This document shows positions 34,965 to 46,367 of a stretch of 64,000 nucleotides of DNA, in pieces (the stretch's first letter is position 1; every line of letters begins with the position of its first letter). The position numbers and the translations under genes were made by a program. Location of the stretch: NCBI GenBank assembly GCA_950295325.1, contig OX485806.1, positions 52,883,169 through 52,947,168 on the forward strand. Reading direction: 5' to 3'. The notes under the pieces were generated by a model, which did no database searches, was not told the DNA's origin, and was given only the letters and a program-made list of their open reading frames with translations. Source of the stretch: Polytrichum commune. Its lineage: Eukaryota > Streptophyta > Polytrichopsida > Polytrichales > Polytrichaceae.

Positions 34965-35756
34965 TGTTTTCCACTTGTTCGGCCCATCTACGACGTTGAT
35001 ATCTCTCGATTGGAAAATGAGTTCGTGATGGATTATCATGACGGTGACCGAGCTATGTACGTATCGCCATACAACAACCTCGATGAGATCCTTCATGTCT
35101 CTAACGACATCAAGGCCTCTTGGAGTTCATTATGGCAAGAGGCCAATGACGAGTTCAATGTCATTCTCCATAAAGACTCCGTCCTTGCTCACTTTACGGA
35201 TAAGATGTTCTGCGAGTGGGAGGGAAACCATCAGTTGACAGCATGGTGGAGACACATCAACAAGCATTACTCGTTGGACAAAGATTAGTACATCTCTATT
35301 GACTATATTGTTGTGGACCCAAGAAATTGCACCACCGTCTTCCTTAATGCCATGAATGACATCAACTGGTATGTTTTGGCATTTTGTGTTTGTGTTTTTT
35401 TTTTTTTTGGTTTCTCTCTTATATTGTCTTTTTTTAGGTCCATGGAGCATGACCACGTTAAGGCAAACCTCCTCGCCAAGTTGCTTTGCATTCGGACATT
35501 TGAGAAAATGAAGCTAGAGGAGTTGAACGACCTCATTTCCGTTGCCAACTATAAGATGTACGAGTCTAAGATGGAGAAAAATCCAACAACGTTTGAGCTC
35601 CCTTTGTATGTTGCTGAGCTTGCCCATCATTTTGCAGAGGCACCATCCCCACAGCCTACTCGCACCCGCCCTTTCAACAGCCTAGTCTTGGATTTCCTAG
35701 ACATAGAGGCCAAGCATGGCGAGCATAGTGATGGACATGATAGTCCAAGTTGTTGA
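34965..35756 (+). pseudogene. GNH-motif family protein, two exons, one premature TAG
   Basis: A plus-strand frame opens after a TGA at 34,962-34,964 and reads DISRLENEFVMDYHDGDRAM, YVSPYNNLDEILHVSNDI, SSLWQEANDEFNVIL, TDKMFCEWEGNHQLTAW, then HINKHYSLDKD, a TAG at 35,286-35,288 (a Trp codon would be one change away), and ISIDYIVVDPRNCTTVFLNA. A 69-bp intron fits at 35,369-35,437 (GTATGT donor, T-rich tract, TTTTTTTAG acceptor). It joins TG to G to keep the reading NWSMEHDHVKANLL, and exon 2 runs to the stop at 35,756. Up to about 240 residues. It is related to the remnant at 5574-6082. The GNHxxTAW segment resembles the GxHR motif of ParB/Srx-type domains, but I know no characterised homologue. 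Whether the N-terminus lies further upstream is unclear. Confidence 0.5.
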
Positions 35757-36782
35757 TTAGGCCTCGTGAGTTTGGAAACTCAAGCTCGTATGCTATGTTG
35801 TTATTTTAATTTTTTTGAGTTCATTTGTTCTAGTTCCATCTACCTTTTGCAAATTTCCATTCAACTTGTTATTTATCTTATGTTGATGTTTGATTGCGCT
35901 TGCTAACGTCAATTCTATTTTAATTTTAAACCATTTAGAAACCTCACTACAAGACCTTTCATAAGAAATACATTCTTCCACGCCTTCACATTCTACTTGT
36001 TGGTGGAATTAATTAAATTAAGTTATAATCTACACGGGATTGGGATACCTTTTCAACAAATTGAACTCAAAACATCTCCAAATTCCACGGTCATAGGCAC
36101 TATTTCTATCAAATTTGTCCATCTTAATTCAAATTCTTCGCTTTCCAAAATTTGCTCTTCGCTTTATGTTCACACTACTTCCCCCATGTACAATGTCTCA
36201 AGTGGAATGCGGCTCAACCAATTGGTATTACAGGAGGAGTTAGTGGAATTACTCAACACTACAACTAAATTAATCCGCAAAGTCCTTCAAAAATCCAATA
36301 AACATGTCGTTTCATGTTTCTTTGCATGACTTTGCTATTAACAACTCATTTGAGTATGTAGTGCTATAGTTTTATATAAGAAAAATAACCTAAATTCTTA
36401 TGAGTTCTTTTTTTAGAAGGGCTTTTTTTTGAAAAAATTGAGAGTACTTGGAGGAGCCATGACGTTCATTGAAGAAATTGGGCCCATGTAAGATTCTTTA
36501 CAAACTTGTGTTATTTAGTGTCACTTATTATTTGGAATTATAGATTGTTACAATTTACTGTATTTCTCAAATTTTGCAACCAAAAGTCAAATTGGTTGTG
36601 TGGACATTATAAAACACCAACATCCTTAGTTGGTAAAATTTTATTAATAGTTTTAATAATAGGTTGTTGTACAATTTTATATATAGCTTCAACATAGAAA
36701 TTTGATAATTCATTTGCACGCATTGTGGCTATTGAGGTAATTCAATTGGCAAGAAACATAGGATCCAAGCCAAATATGTAAA
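35757..36782. other. AT-rich DNA, no gene seen
   Basis: No supported coding frame; the ORF at 35,997-36,329 is AT-rich and lacks motifs. The 8-bp target of the poly-G element lies at its right end. Confidence 0.4.
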
Positions 36783-36790
36783 CTATCAAG

Positions 36791-37101
36791 CTCGGGGGGG
36801 GGGGGGTAGTCATTGGTTGGAGTAGCAATATACGTGCGGGGCTAAAAATTATAAATGGACTTAAGAGTAATATAGGGTATCAAAAATGGCATTGGACATC
36901 TTTAAAGTACTATAGGGTATGGAATAATAGGTAATTTGGAATTATAAGTAATGCAAGCCATTTTTCTATTAACCCAAAGTATAAATTTACATAATAATAG
37001 CATGTGAAAAAAAAATTGAAAGTAATACCCCCCTATAAAATAGTGGTTGTTTGCACCTATATCCTTAATTTTTTAACACACTGCCCCCCCCCCCCCCCGA
37101 G
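36791..37101. mobile_element. 311-bp MITE with poly-G inverted repeats, TSD CTATCAAG
   Basis: The left end is CTC followed by 13 G then TAGT; the right end, read on the minus strand, is CTC followed by 15 G then CAGT. The direct 8-bp repeat CTATCAAG flanks it at 36,783-36,790 and 37,102-37,109. An 8-bp TSD with short inverted repeats is the mark of hAT-superfamily elements, and the small noncoding AT-rich interior makes it a MITE. The terminal G run is unusual and may have grown by slippage. Confidence 0.8.
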
Positions 37102-37109
37102 CTATCAAG

Positions 37110-40100
37110 CTTTTGAAGAATTGTCTTTATGTATATGTGTTGGAATATTTAAAAATTAGTATTAAAGGGCAAGATAGATTTGTGGATTTGGTTACTCTTA
37201 TAAATTGGACCCATATACAAAATGTTAGTGATATGTGGTTTGGATATCTCCAAGGTTGGATACCAAAATGATAAATCTTTAAAATAAATTGGATTGTGTG
37301 CTCAAAATATGATAACCATTATAAACTCAATAGTCAACATAATTTGGAGGATCTATATGACATTTTAATGAGCATGCGAATATTCATTTTGATAATGAAT
37401 TAGATATTCATATGAGCTCCAAGTGTTATGAAGAAAATGGTGATGACGTCAACTTTGGATTTGCTAATCATCTCAACCTAACTGTGTATTTCAAATCCGT
37501 AAAATGGGTTAGTGTGAAAAAATAACAATTTAAAACTAATCTACCTTAATAAACAACCATTTTAAATAATTTTCAATGGATCTATTCCTCAGGCCTAGAA
37601 AGCCCAATTGTTGGAATATACCACTATGGATTTATTATGTTGACATAAGCTAGAACTTATTGGGACATGCATTTGGACTGATGATTATACACCTTTGACT
37701 AATATGATCGTAGGGAAATATACATTAGCAATTTGTTTTGTCATTTAAACAATATTAGTTGAAATTGCTCACTTTTCAATATGATAGGACCCATTTATTT
37801 TGTAGCTTTATGATTGCCGATACGATCAATATTAAGCAATTGAAAAAACATATGGAAATAACTGCAATTCTTAATAAAGAGGTGCATAACTTTTAATATT
37901 GTTCAAAACTAACAAAGTTTTTTGCAGGGCAACATAACTCTGAACCATAAATAAAAGCATAGCATTTGAATATGAAAAAATACTAAAGCATATATGATCT
38001 AATTATCCACAAAAAAATGTGCTACAAAAAACACAATCTATACTATAATGATAAAAGTATTTTAATTAAAAAAATACACACTCACTGCCACAAGTGAATA
38101 TAATTCATGGGAGAGGAATCTCATCGGCCAAAATAGTGGAAACCATGGTTGCAATCCATTCTTGTGAATTGTAACTTCACATTGAGCCTCTGTCTCAAGT
38201 TGTGCAATCTTAAACATGACATCATTATTACCTTTGTTCAGTACCTCGTAGGAGTTAATGAACAATGTCATCATTTTCTACGTGTGTCATCCTCGTCCAC
38301 ATGATACGACTAGAACTCGGGAGGTGATCGGACTGTGTTTTCGGCATTCAATCATTGGCATCGTTGTTTTTCTCCCACATTGATTGATCATGGTCCATAT
38401 CATCTTCTAAACCATCTTCATTTGCAAAACCACCCATAATACTCCGTATCTGATCAAATCATGGCCACGTGGAACCTAAACCGTTTGTTTGCTCCTTAGA
38501 CAATTTTTTTGTTTTTGATATTCAACCTTCAATTTTATTTTATTTTATCCTTGATGTGAACCTCCAACCTCCTAAGTTTGTAGGCATTTAATTTTTCATG
38601 TTTAGTGCAAATATGGATTCAATGTTTATTTGCTAGAGGTCTTTGGTTGCAATGATGTCATTATTTTTCATACAAATCGATGATGTTGATGATAGCAACA
38701 TCCGACCACATGCCCCCTATGGCACGTCCGTAGGTGTAGGTGAAATTATCTTATTTTTCTTTGATTTTAGACCAACGACAAGTTGTGAATTTACTAGCGG
38801 TAGGGCTTAAAAGATGACGATTGGGAAGGACATACCACCAACGGATGCCGGACTAACATTTGAGATACTATTTCCACCTTCATTTGTCCATAAATGCCCA
38901 AACTTTCTCGAGTTCATTTTGACTTCCGTTGCTACAAATCTAACAAAGTATTTTGTACCTAATTCCCACTATATTTCACCAATAATTAATATTAAACACA
39001 CGTCCTAAAATCTAAGAGTTTTGCACATGAGGCCATGGCATATATGCGTTAGTTCCTCTACAAATAGAGATTCACATCTGTACGTGACAATAATTAATCT
39101 TGAATTATCTATATAATTACATGTGTTTTTACTTCAAAGTAAAAGAATTCGCCTTGGGCCTCGTCATGGCGGTAGCTACTGCCCAAATGATGCATGTTGC
39201 AATGTTGGGCCTTGCAACCCAAGGCCTCGTGACAGTTGCCGCTGTGGTGGGGCCCAAAATGGCCCATTTTAGGTCCATGTGCCAGGGCCTATTGTCTCAA
39301 GGTAAGTAATAATATACAAATTTGATGAGCTTAAAAAAATCCCAACTTAAACTATGATGTTAATAATAATAGCGTGGACATAACATTATTTGGCCTTTAG
39401 CCATGTTCCATTGTATTTTTAAAAAACTTACTTGTTTGAACTGTGTAATTTATGCTTACAGTAAAAAATGATTACACATGTCCTTGGTTGGCAACAGTTA
39501 TACTCATGTCTTGACTCACAATAGTAAAGTTGTTTAACACTTGTGTATATTTTATCCTCCACTCTCACGTAAATCAACCAAAATTTGATGCAAGAAAATC
39601 CTTAGACAATGACAAGGGAATGGAACTAAGTTTAGTCCTAGATTTTGGGCATTAATACAACCTAAATAATAATATGGATGCACAACTCGTGCATAACATT
39701 ATTCAACCATATGGGTCGGTTCCATGACCCTTGGAAAATGAAAATTATATTCCACAGGCCCTTCGAACAAACTAGAATATTTTTTCAATATTCATACATT
39801 TAGGTTTAACTTGGAAATTTGGGTGGAGTCATACTCCCAACACTATGTACATGAATTATTGTTCATCGCATAAATATTTGCAGGAAACATTGTTTTATCC
39901 TAGTATCATTCCTTGGGATGATTATTGATAGTTGCATTATCATTGAAAATATCAACATTATCCATAATATTCATACTATACAAACCGGCACTATTCATTA
40001 TTTATACCAACATCAATTTTTTCCTATATTATTAAAATCTTCCCATGAAGGTAAGATAGTTGGGGCCTATGTCAAGTGTGAAATATAAAATGGAATACAA

Positions 40101-42140
40101 CCATGCAATTGAATAATGTTTAGTGGTCTTCAAGTAGTTAGATTTAAAAAAGATTGGAAAATTATGAATCTTTTAAGCCTTCCCTTTCATCCTAGTCCCC
40201 CCTCTATTTCCTATGCTTGTGCAAACACCAAATCCATTGCTGCTCTTGCCCAAACCCTCATTGTCCTTCCGCTCTCCACTAACTCTCACACACCACAGCT
40301 TGTGATGCTCCTTACCCATTTACTGCTTATGACTTCCAAGTATGAAGGTTTTGCCTCATCCTCACGATATTGTGATTCAATCACAAATGGCCGAGGTTTA
40401 AAAATCTAACACGGCCACCTCAAGTTTCGAATGCAAAGTCTTCAATTGTTTCATATTTTAGGTTTCCAGTTTAGTATCAAGGGTTTCAATCAATTATACT
40501 AGATTTTGGCTGGACTTCGAAAGGTATCGGGTTGACCATCATAAGGTTTTGAGCTTGGATTTAGAATGCATTAGAAGGTATTGGCTTGAGTTTAGCATTC
40601 AAGGTTGTAAGAGTTTGCTTAGTTGCCCGATTTTCTTCACTATTGAAGTTTTTGTCCTTCTTGATTCTTGGAAGTTCTTATTTGTGATGTTTGTGGTTAC
40701 TAGGTAACGAACTGTATCAGTCATGTTTGGTATGAAAATTGTGATAGGAACCTAAGGTAACAAGGCTCCGTTTTTTTTTTGGGTCGCACCGAGCTTGAAC
40801 CAAGGGCACAAAACAAGAGTTCAAGAGTGTGTTGCAGAAGACAAGATTTAAAAATAATTTCAAGTAACAACAATGGTTGGAGCATAATAATACTCATCTA
40901 TTGAGGTCTGAAGTTGCATTTATGCTTAAATCAGGTTGCCCTCCTATATTCATTTGGAAATTGTGAAATCACACAACATTATTCCAAACCACATTTTTCC
41001 AATCACCTGAAGTTGGAAATCACATGTACCATGATACCCCATCAATAAAACCTGGAGATGATTAAACAATATGTCATCATTCAAAATTGTACTCGACCGT
41101 CTTTCCCTTCTGGATGATCATGAATGACATAATATCAATAGAATTCACAATCCTTCATGAAATCTCGCTCTCATTGCAATTTGGAAATTCTTATGGATCA
41201 CAATGAGAGGAAGGTAATGATTGTCATATTTTGATCACATAGTCCAATCTTTATCAACCACAAGTTTTTTTGGGGTGTATGTTCTTGGATCCACACCTAA
41301 CCACACACCACTCAAATATAGGTGACAAATTAAGAGAAGTAATTGAATTAGGTCCATATATCTTATGTGGCCCTATTGTGGGCACTTTTAACTCCATGAT
41401 CTATTTTGTTTGTTGGATTGGCTATGTGGTTATTCCTTTGGTTAGCAATTGCAAATGACAATTGACAATTTAAGTATAAATTGGAGATAGAATTTTTAAA
41501 AATCAAATTAAATTAATTAAATGACGCCTACATTTGACTAATGTATGGTTGATTGCGCACTCAATAATGGACATGAAAGAATAATATATTTATAGGCTTG
41601 ATTCTTTCATAATTATCTTCATTTAAAATCATGAAGAAAATGGATATGGTCATATTTTGGACTTGCCAATCATCGTACATTAATTGTGAGTTTCGTACCC
41701 TGGGAGAAATGGCTAATTGATCAAATATATATTTACCATTTATTTCTTGTTAAGTGGATTGTATAAGAGATCTAAGTTTGTAATGACTAAATCTAAAATG
41801 ACAATTAATAGTTTGAGCACAAAGTCCAATCTTCTCGTAAGATATGTCATTTTAGCAATCACTTAAAATATAAGAATCATCATTTAAGGTCCACATACTT
41901 GACATGTTGTGTTGGATTTTCTTCATTAAATGAAACATGATAAATACAATAAACATTATTATATAAGAAATAAGATGTAAATGTTGATTTTTATACTGAG
42001 TCAATGTAAAAGGAAGGAATAAAATAGAATGACAATTAAACTTTCTCTCTCTCTATATGTATATAGGATGTTCATAATAATATAAGGAATATTCAAAGCA
42101 TTTGTAGTTATAGATCATAGCATATCGTAAATATTATGAC
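37110..42140. other. AT-rich DNA with little structure
   Basis: About 5 kb with only short ORFs. The minus-strand frame at 38,274-38,062, with weak coding-like sequence upstream to about 38,450, may be a transposon remnant. The ORF at 39,100-39,309 contains a GC-richer patch (39,155-39,300) that ends at a possible GTAAG donor, but it has no partner exon. A (CT)n(AT)n run lies at about 42,043-42,066. No element ends with TSD were found. Confidence 0.4.
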
Positions 42141-42145
42141 ATCCT

Positions 42146-44353
42146 TGTGAGCCAAATTTTTGGTCATTTCAGTTCAACTATAGGCTTATAATTCAATTCG
42201 GATGGAGTCATCCAATAGGATGAATATAGTTAAACCATAGGAGGAAGTTATAACTATGGTCACGGCCATAGGAGGCCCTAGTAGGTAGTTATGAAAACTA
42301 TCTTCTCCTCGCCACCGTAAGAGGGCGGCCGAGGAAGGAGAAGCCAGGCAGTCTTTGATTATTGTTGAGCGAAAAGAGAAAACTATGAGCTGACCTCCCT
42401 CAGCACCGAGAGCGGGCGAGGACAATAGTTGAACCATTTTCTTAGGTTAACACCGCAGTGATTGCGGGTTACCAATTACTGTGGAAGAACATTGTTATTT
42501 GAATTGAGATATGTGGAATGGCCGAGTGAAAGGTCAAACTATTTTCTGTTTGGATGATTGGAATGTGCGTGTGAAAGTATTGTTGTTCATTGTGTGAGAG
42601 CTGGTGAACAAGACAGTTGTGTAAGAGGAATTGTGTAAACAGTGATTGCGAGAGTAAGACGATGAGAATCGAGAGAGATGAAGTGAAATTAGCGTTGAAG
42701 TGAATGTGTGGTGAGAAGATGTGTGTCACTGGAATTGAGCAAGTAAAGAGGAGATTAGTGTAACTATTGTCTGAGCGTAAGTAATTGAAGTGGATTGAGT
42801 GAACGAGCAATGAGAACCAGAGAGAGTGACAATGTGATTGGAGGAGCGTAAGAGCAGAGAGCAATGAGTGAGTGGTTGAGTAAGCGAGAATACGAGTAAG
42901 AACAGAGGGATTTGATCAAACAAAGGAGTTGAGAGAAAAAAGGGAATAAGAATGAAAACTATTGACAGGTGAAATTGAATATTGTGTGATCAAACTCCGA
43001 GCGAAGGTTCTGGAACATTGTTGAATAATCCATAACATGAAATTGAGACTGAAGGATGATTTTTTGAGAGAATCAGTGTCCGTTTCGAGAGTATGATTGT
43101 TTGGCGAGATAAAATATATTGCTAAGAATCTCCTGAGAGAGGATTTGAGTGGAACTATGATCTTAAAGGGCTGACCAGACGAGAAGGTGGCCAGAGAGTT
43201 AAACGACTAGCCAAGTGGGAGAGTGCGCTTGAGTGCAGAAGAATATAGTGAAACTACAGTCGGGTAACTCTGAGAGAGAGAGAGATGTACCTGTGAGAGA
43301 GAGTGAATGCCAACAGTTAAGGGTCAGTCCGAGAAGGAAACTATTGGCTATAGTGTTACTTAGGATAGGCTAAGAGGAAGCCGAATGGTCAAGAGTCAGA
43401 CCATTGTGTGAAGCAAATTATTATAGTTGAGGCCTGTGAGAGGCGTTATGATAAAATGATTATAGTTCAGCCATAAAGAGATTATAGTGAAATCCTACCT
43501 TTAGGCTGTTAGTGTTGTAATTGAAAATAATGGAGATTGTGAGTAAGAGAGAAACTCAATCAACCGAGATGATGAGAAATCATTTCTGATCGGTTGATTA
43601 GAGAAAGTTGTGAGGGTTGTCAAGATTAAGTCGGATAGGTTAAACTTTGGGTTATCAAGAAGATTTAGGCATAAGTTAATCTAATTTCAATTGGATTGTA
43701 AGAGGGATTGAATTAACTTTGGTACATAAATGTTATCTAGGCATAAGTTAATTGGATCTTTATTAAGTTTTGATTGTTAAGTAGTCAAGAGATAAGATCT
43801 TTGGGTATGGAATGCGATTTAATCCTTTCAACTATTGTCTTGTGTGTTACCCTGGTTGTTGTTGTTGCAGGTTGTGCAGGGCGACCAAGACTATAGCTTG
43901 ATTGATTATGGTTAATTGCATAAGTTGTGGGTAATGATTAAATCTGGAGATAAGGAATAAACAATTGTTTTGTATTGGAATTAACATTGACCAAGTAATA
44001 AAGGAATTGCCTTGAATTGAAGATGCATTGGCCAATGGTTATCAAAGACAATTGTGTTACTCAAAGACTATTGTTCTCGAAAGACTATTGTTCTACAAAA
44101 TCTCATGACGAGATGGTTACTACCGAGACTGACACACATACCCCACTGACTGAGACACAGTGAGAGGAAACCAAGAGAGAAAAGGAGAGTAAAAGATATA
44201 CCAGTCATGTTCTAGAGTGAATATAGCAAACCTTTGGTCTAATTAAGGAACTATGAAGTGACAAATGCCTGTAATAGACACTAGTTAAGCCTTCCTTGAG
44301 AGTCTGTACCCTGGTGTTTTGGGTTATTTAAGTGAGAGCAAAAACTAACTACA
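42146..44353 (-). mobile_element. solo LTR, 2.2 kb, TSD ATCCT
   Basis: On the minus strand it starts TGTAGTTAGTTTTTGCTCTC at 44,353 and ends AATTTTTGGCTCACA at 42,146. The flanks are ATCCT at 42,141-42,145 and ATCCT at 44,354-44,358. It matches the solo LTR at 19,684-21,565 along most of its length. It is rich in short words of the type CAATAGTT / AACTATTG and in GAGA runs on the plus strand. It begins about 150 bp from the permuted gypsy fragment, whose LTR-like block has the same word bias, so the two may belong to related families. No coding capacity. Confidence 0.85.
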
Positions 44354-44498
44354 ATCCTCATCATAATTACATTTTTCATTTTTTTCTCAATTAATTTGAT
44401 GCATAATATTTGTTTAAAACATAGAATTTTGAAACATTGGAACATAAATCTCATGCAATAAATGTCTAAAAACAAATGATAATTTGTTTTTTAAAAAA

Positions 44499-44585
44499 AT
44501 ATTTATACTTAATTGTGTTTTTCTAAATTTTAATTAAAGTTCCACAATATTTATACTTAATTGTGTAAGGTATATATTGTTGAAC
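44499..44585. repeat. AT-rich repeat at the left breakpoint of the gypsy fragment
   Basis: It contains two direct copies of ATTTATACTTAATTGTGT (about 44,506 and 44,549) separated by TTTTAATTAAAGTTCCACAA, followed by AAGGTATATATTGTTGAACTT. The same words, partly inverted, occur at the right breakpoint near 50,690-50,785. Confidence 0.8.
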
Positions 44586-46352
44586 TTTCCTAGGATTAGG
44601 ACAATCTCCTGCATAATGACCTATCTCTCCACATTTGAAACACACTACATACTGATTGGGCATTGGTGTCTTATAATTTTGGGTTCGGGGGTTATATGGA
44701 GGCCCCCTCCAATTTGGTGGTTGATTGGTTTCACCCCAAGTTGGATGATTCCCAAAACTAAGAGGCACTGGCCGGCGATTGAAATTCTTTTTGGGGTTAT
44801 ATCCTGTATGGGGCATATCTCCCATTCGCTCTTGCTGCCAAGGTCGTGACTGGTTAGCCTCTATCTGGTTGACTGCACGATTTCTAGGCAAATTCCAACA
44901 CTCATTGACTGAATGATTCCCTCCACAAAAAGTGCACTTAACTCTCAACCCTTTGGGAGTAGGACACTCATTAGACAAATGACCATGACCCTTACAGTTA
45001 TTACACCATACATTGGTTCTCTCTTCAGTGGGTGGTGGTCTTTTATTAGCCCCTTTTGTGATTTTTACCTCTAGATCTGCTGACTTCTTTGTGATATCCA
45101 TAAGGGCTAATTCCTGTGAATTGTTTTGAACCACGGGTGGGGGCTTTATCATTAGCCTTGGGGGTGTAAACAAATCTGCACTAGGATGTTTGAATTGTGT
45201 GGCATCTATCATGGGCTTAGCACCTGGATATGTTAGTGATTGACCTGGCAAAACTGGGTGATAAAACTCATCAGTCCTAGGTGGGTCATAGAGGTCGTAA
45301 TTATAAGTATCAAAAGTGTATCGATCCTCTATACGGGACTCTTCCCAAGCTTTTGCCAAGGCAAAAGCTGCCTCAGCAGTAGCAGGAGCTCTTTCTCTCA
45401 CATATAATTTCAACTCAAAAGGGTATAGACCTCCTATGAATATATTCCGTAAGAAATTATTCGGGATTTGATGGTTGGGCATTCTCAGTAGGATGTCACT
45501 CATCCTTCCCCAGTAATTGTCAATGGTTTCATTTATACTCATACGAATGGTTCTCAATTTCTCCATTAAACTGTTTTCAAACCCCAAGGGCCTAAAATAT
45601 TGTAGGAATGCATTCTTAAGGTCGTTCCAGTCAGCAAATGGTTGCTGACGGGAAAACCATAAGAATGCGTTCTCTTGCAAAGTGGCTGCAAATACTTCCA
45701 TTTGTTTGTCCGGAGGTACACTATTTGCAGCACATGCAATCTCGAATTTCCTCACATGGACATCAGGATCTGTTCCTGGTCTACCATGAAAATAGTGTAA
45801 GTTTACTACACTATTGATCCTAGGAGGATTAACCGCCATATTGGGAAGCGGTACTACAGGTTGTGCTACGGTGTGTAAGGGAAGAGGTGTTAATCGTGTA
45901 TTAAGTGGGGGAGGGGGTATTAATTGTGTTATGGGTACTAACGATGTATAAGGTGTAAACAATGGGTTGCCTTGTATATTGGCGTAAACCGTTGTGTCCA
46001 GTAGAGGGGATGGTGTGCGTTCATAGGCGGTAGTCCACAATGGTGGAGTAGGTGAACTGGTGCGAGGTGTCTCATCATGAAATAAAACTTTTGGGGATAA
46101 GAATTCTCTCTCACCACTCGTTGTAGGCTTATCTACGGGTGTCTGAAAATTCCCTCCTGAACCACTACCGGAAATTCTCCTTACTACATCTAAAAATGGT
46201 TGAACCCAACTTCTTCTCCTCTCTTGTATTCGATTCCTATACTCTCTGGCTGCTGCTCTATCTTCTCTAGCTTTAGCGTTAGCTGCCTTCCTCACGGATG
46301 CAGTTTGAGAATGAGATTTTTCATGAGCAGATTCCAGCTTGACTAACTCTAA
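44575..46352 (-). CDS. Ogre/Tat-like gypsy gag, 3' truncated
   Basis: Gag makes the structural protein of the retrotransposon particle. The frame is open from just after a TAG at 46,355-46,353; it has no early ATG (the first in frame is at 45,839), so the start is uncertain. Near the middle is LQENAFLWFSRQQPFADWND with AFLQYFRPLGFE, the core of the retrotransposon gag domain, then NNFLRNIFIGGLYPFEL. Three zinc knuckles follow: CNNCKGHGHLSNEC (about residue 429 from 46,295), CTFCGGNHSVNEC (about 452) and CFKCGEIGHYAGDC (about 552). Real gag sequence stops at about 44,578 in PNPRKVQQY; the last residues come from an AT-rich repeat at a breakpoint. No internal stops. Confidence 0.8.
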
Positions 46353-46367
46353 CTAGTTCTAGGATCC

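Noticed and set aside
39100-39309. ORF with a GC-rich patch and a GTAAG end, possible exon
   Set aside because: No partner exon, domain or homologue could be recognised.
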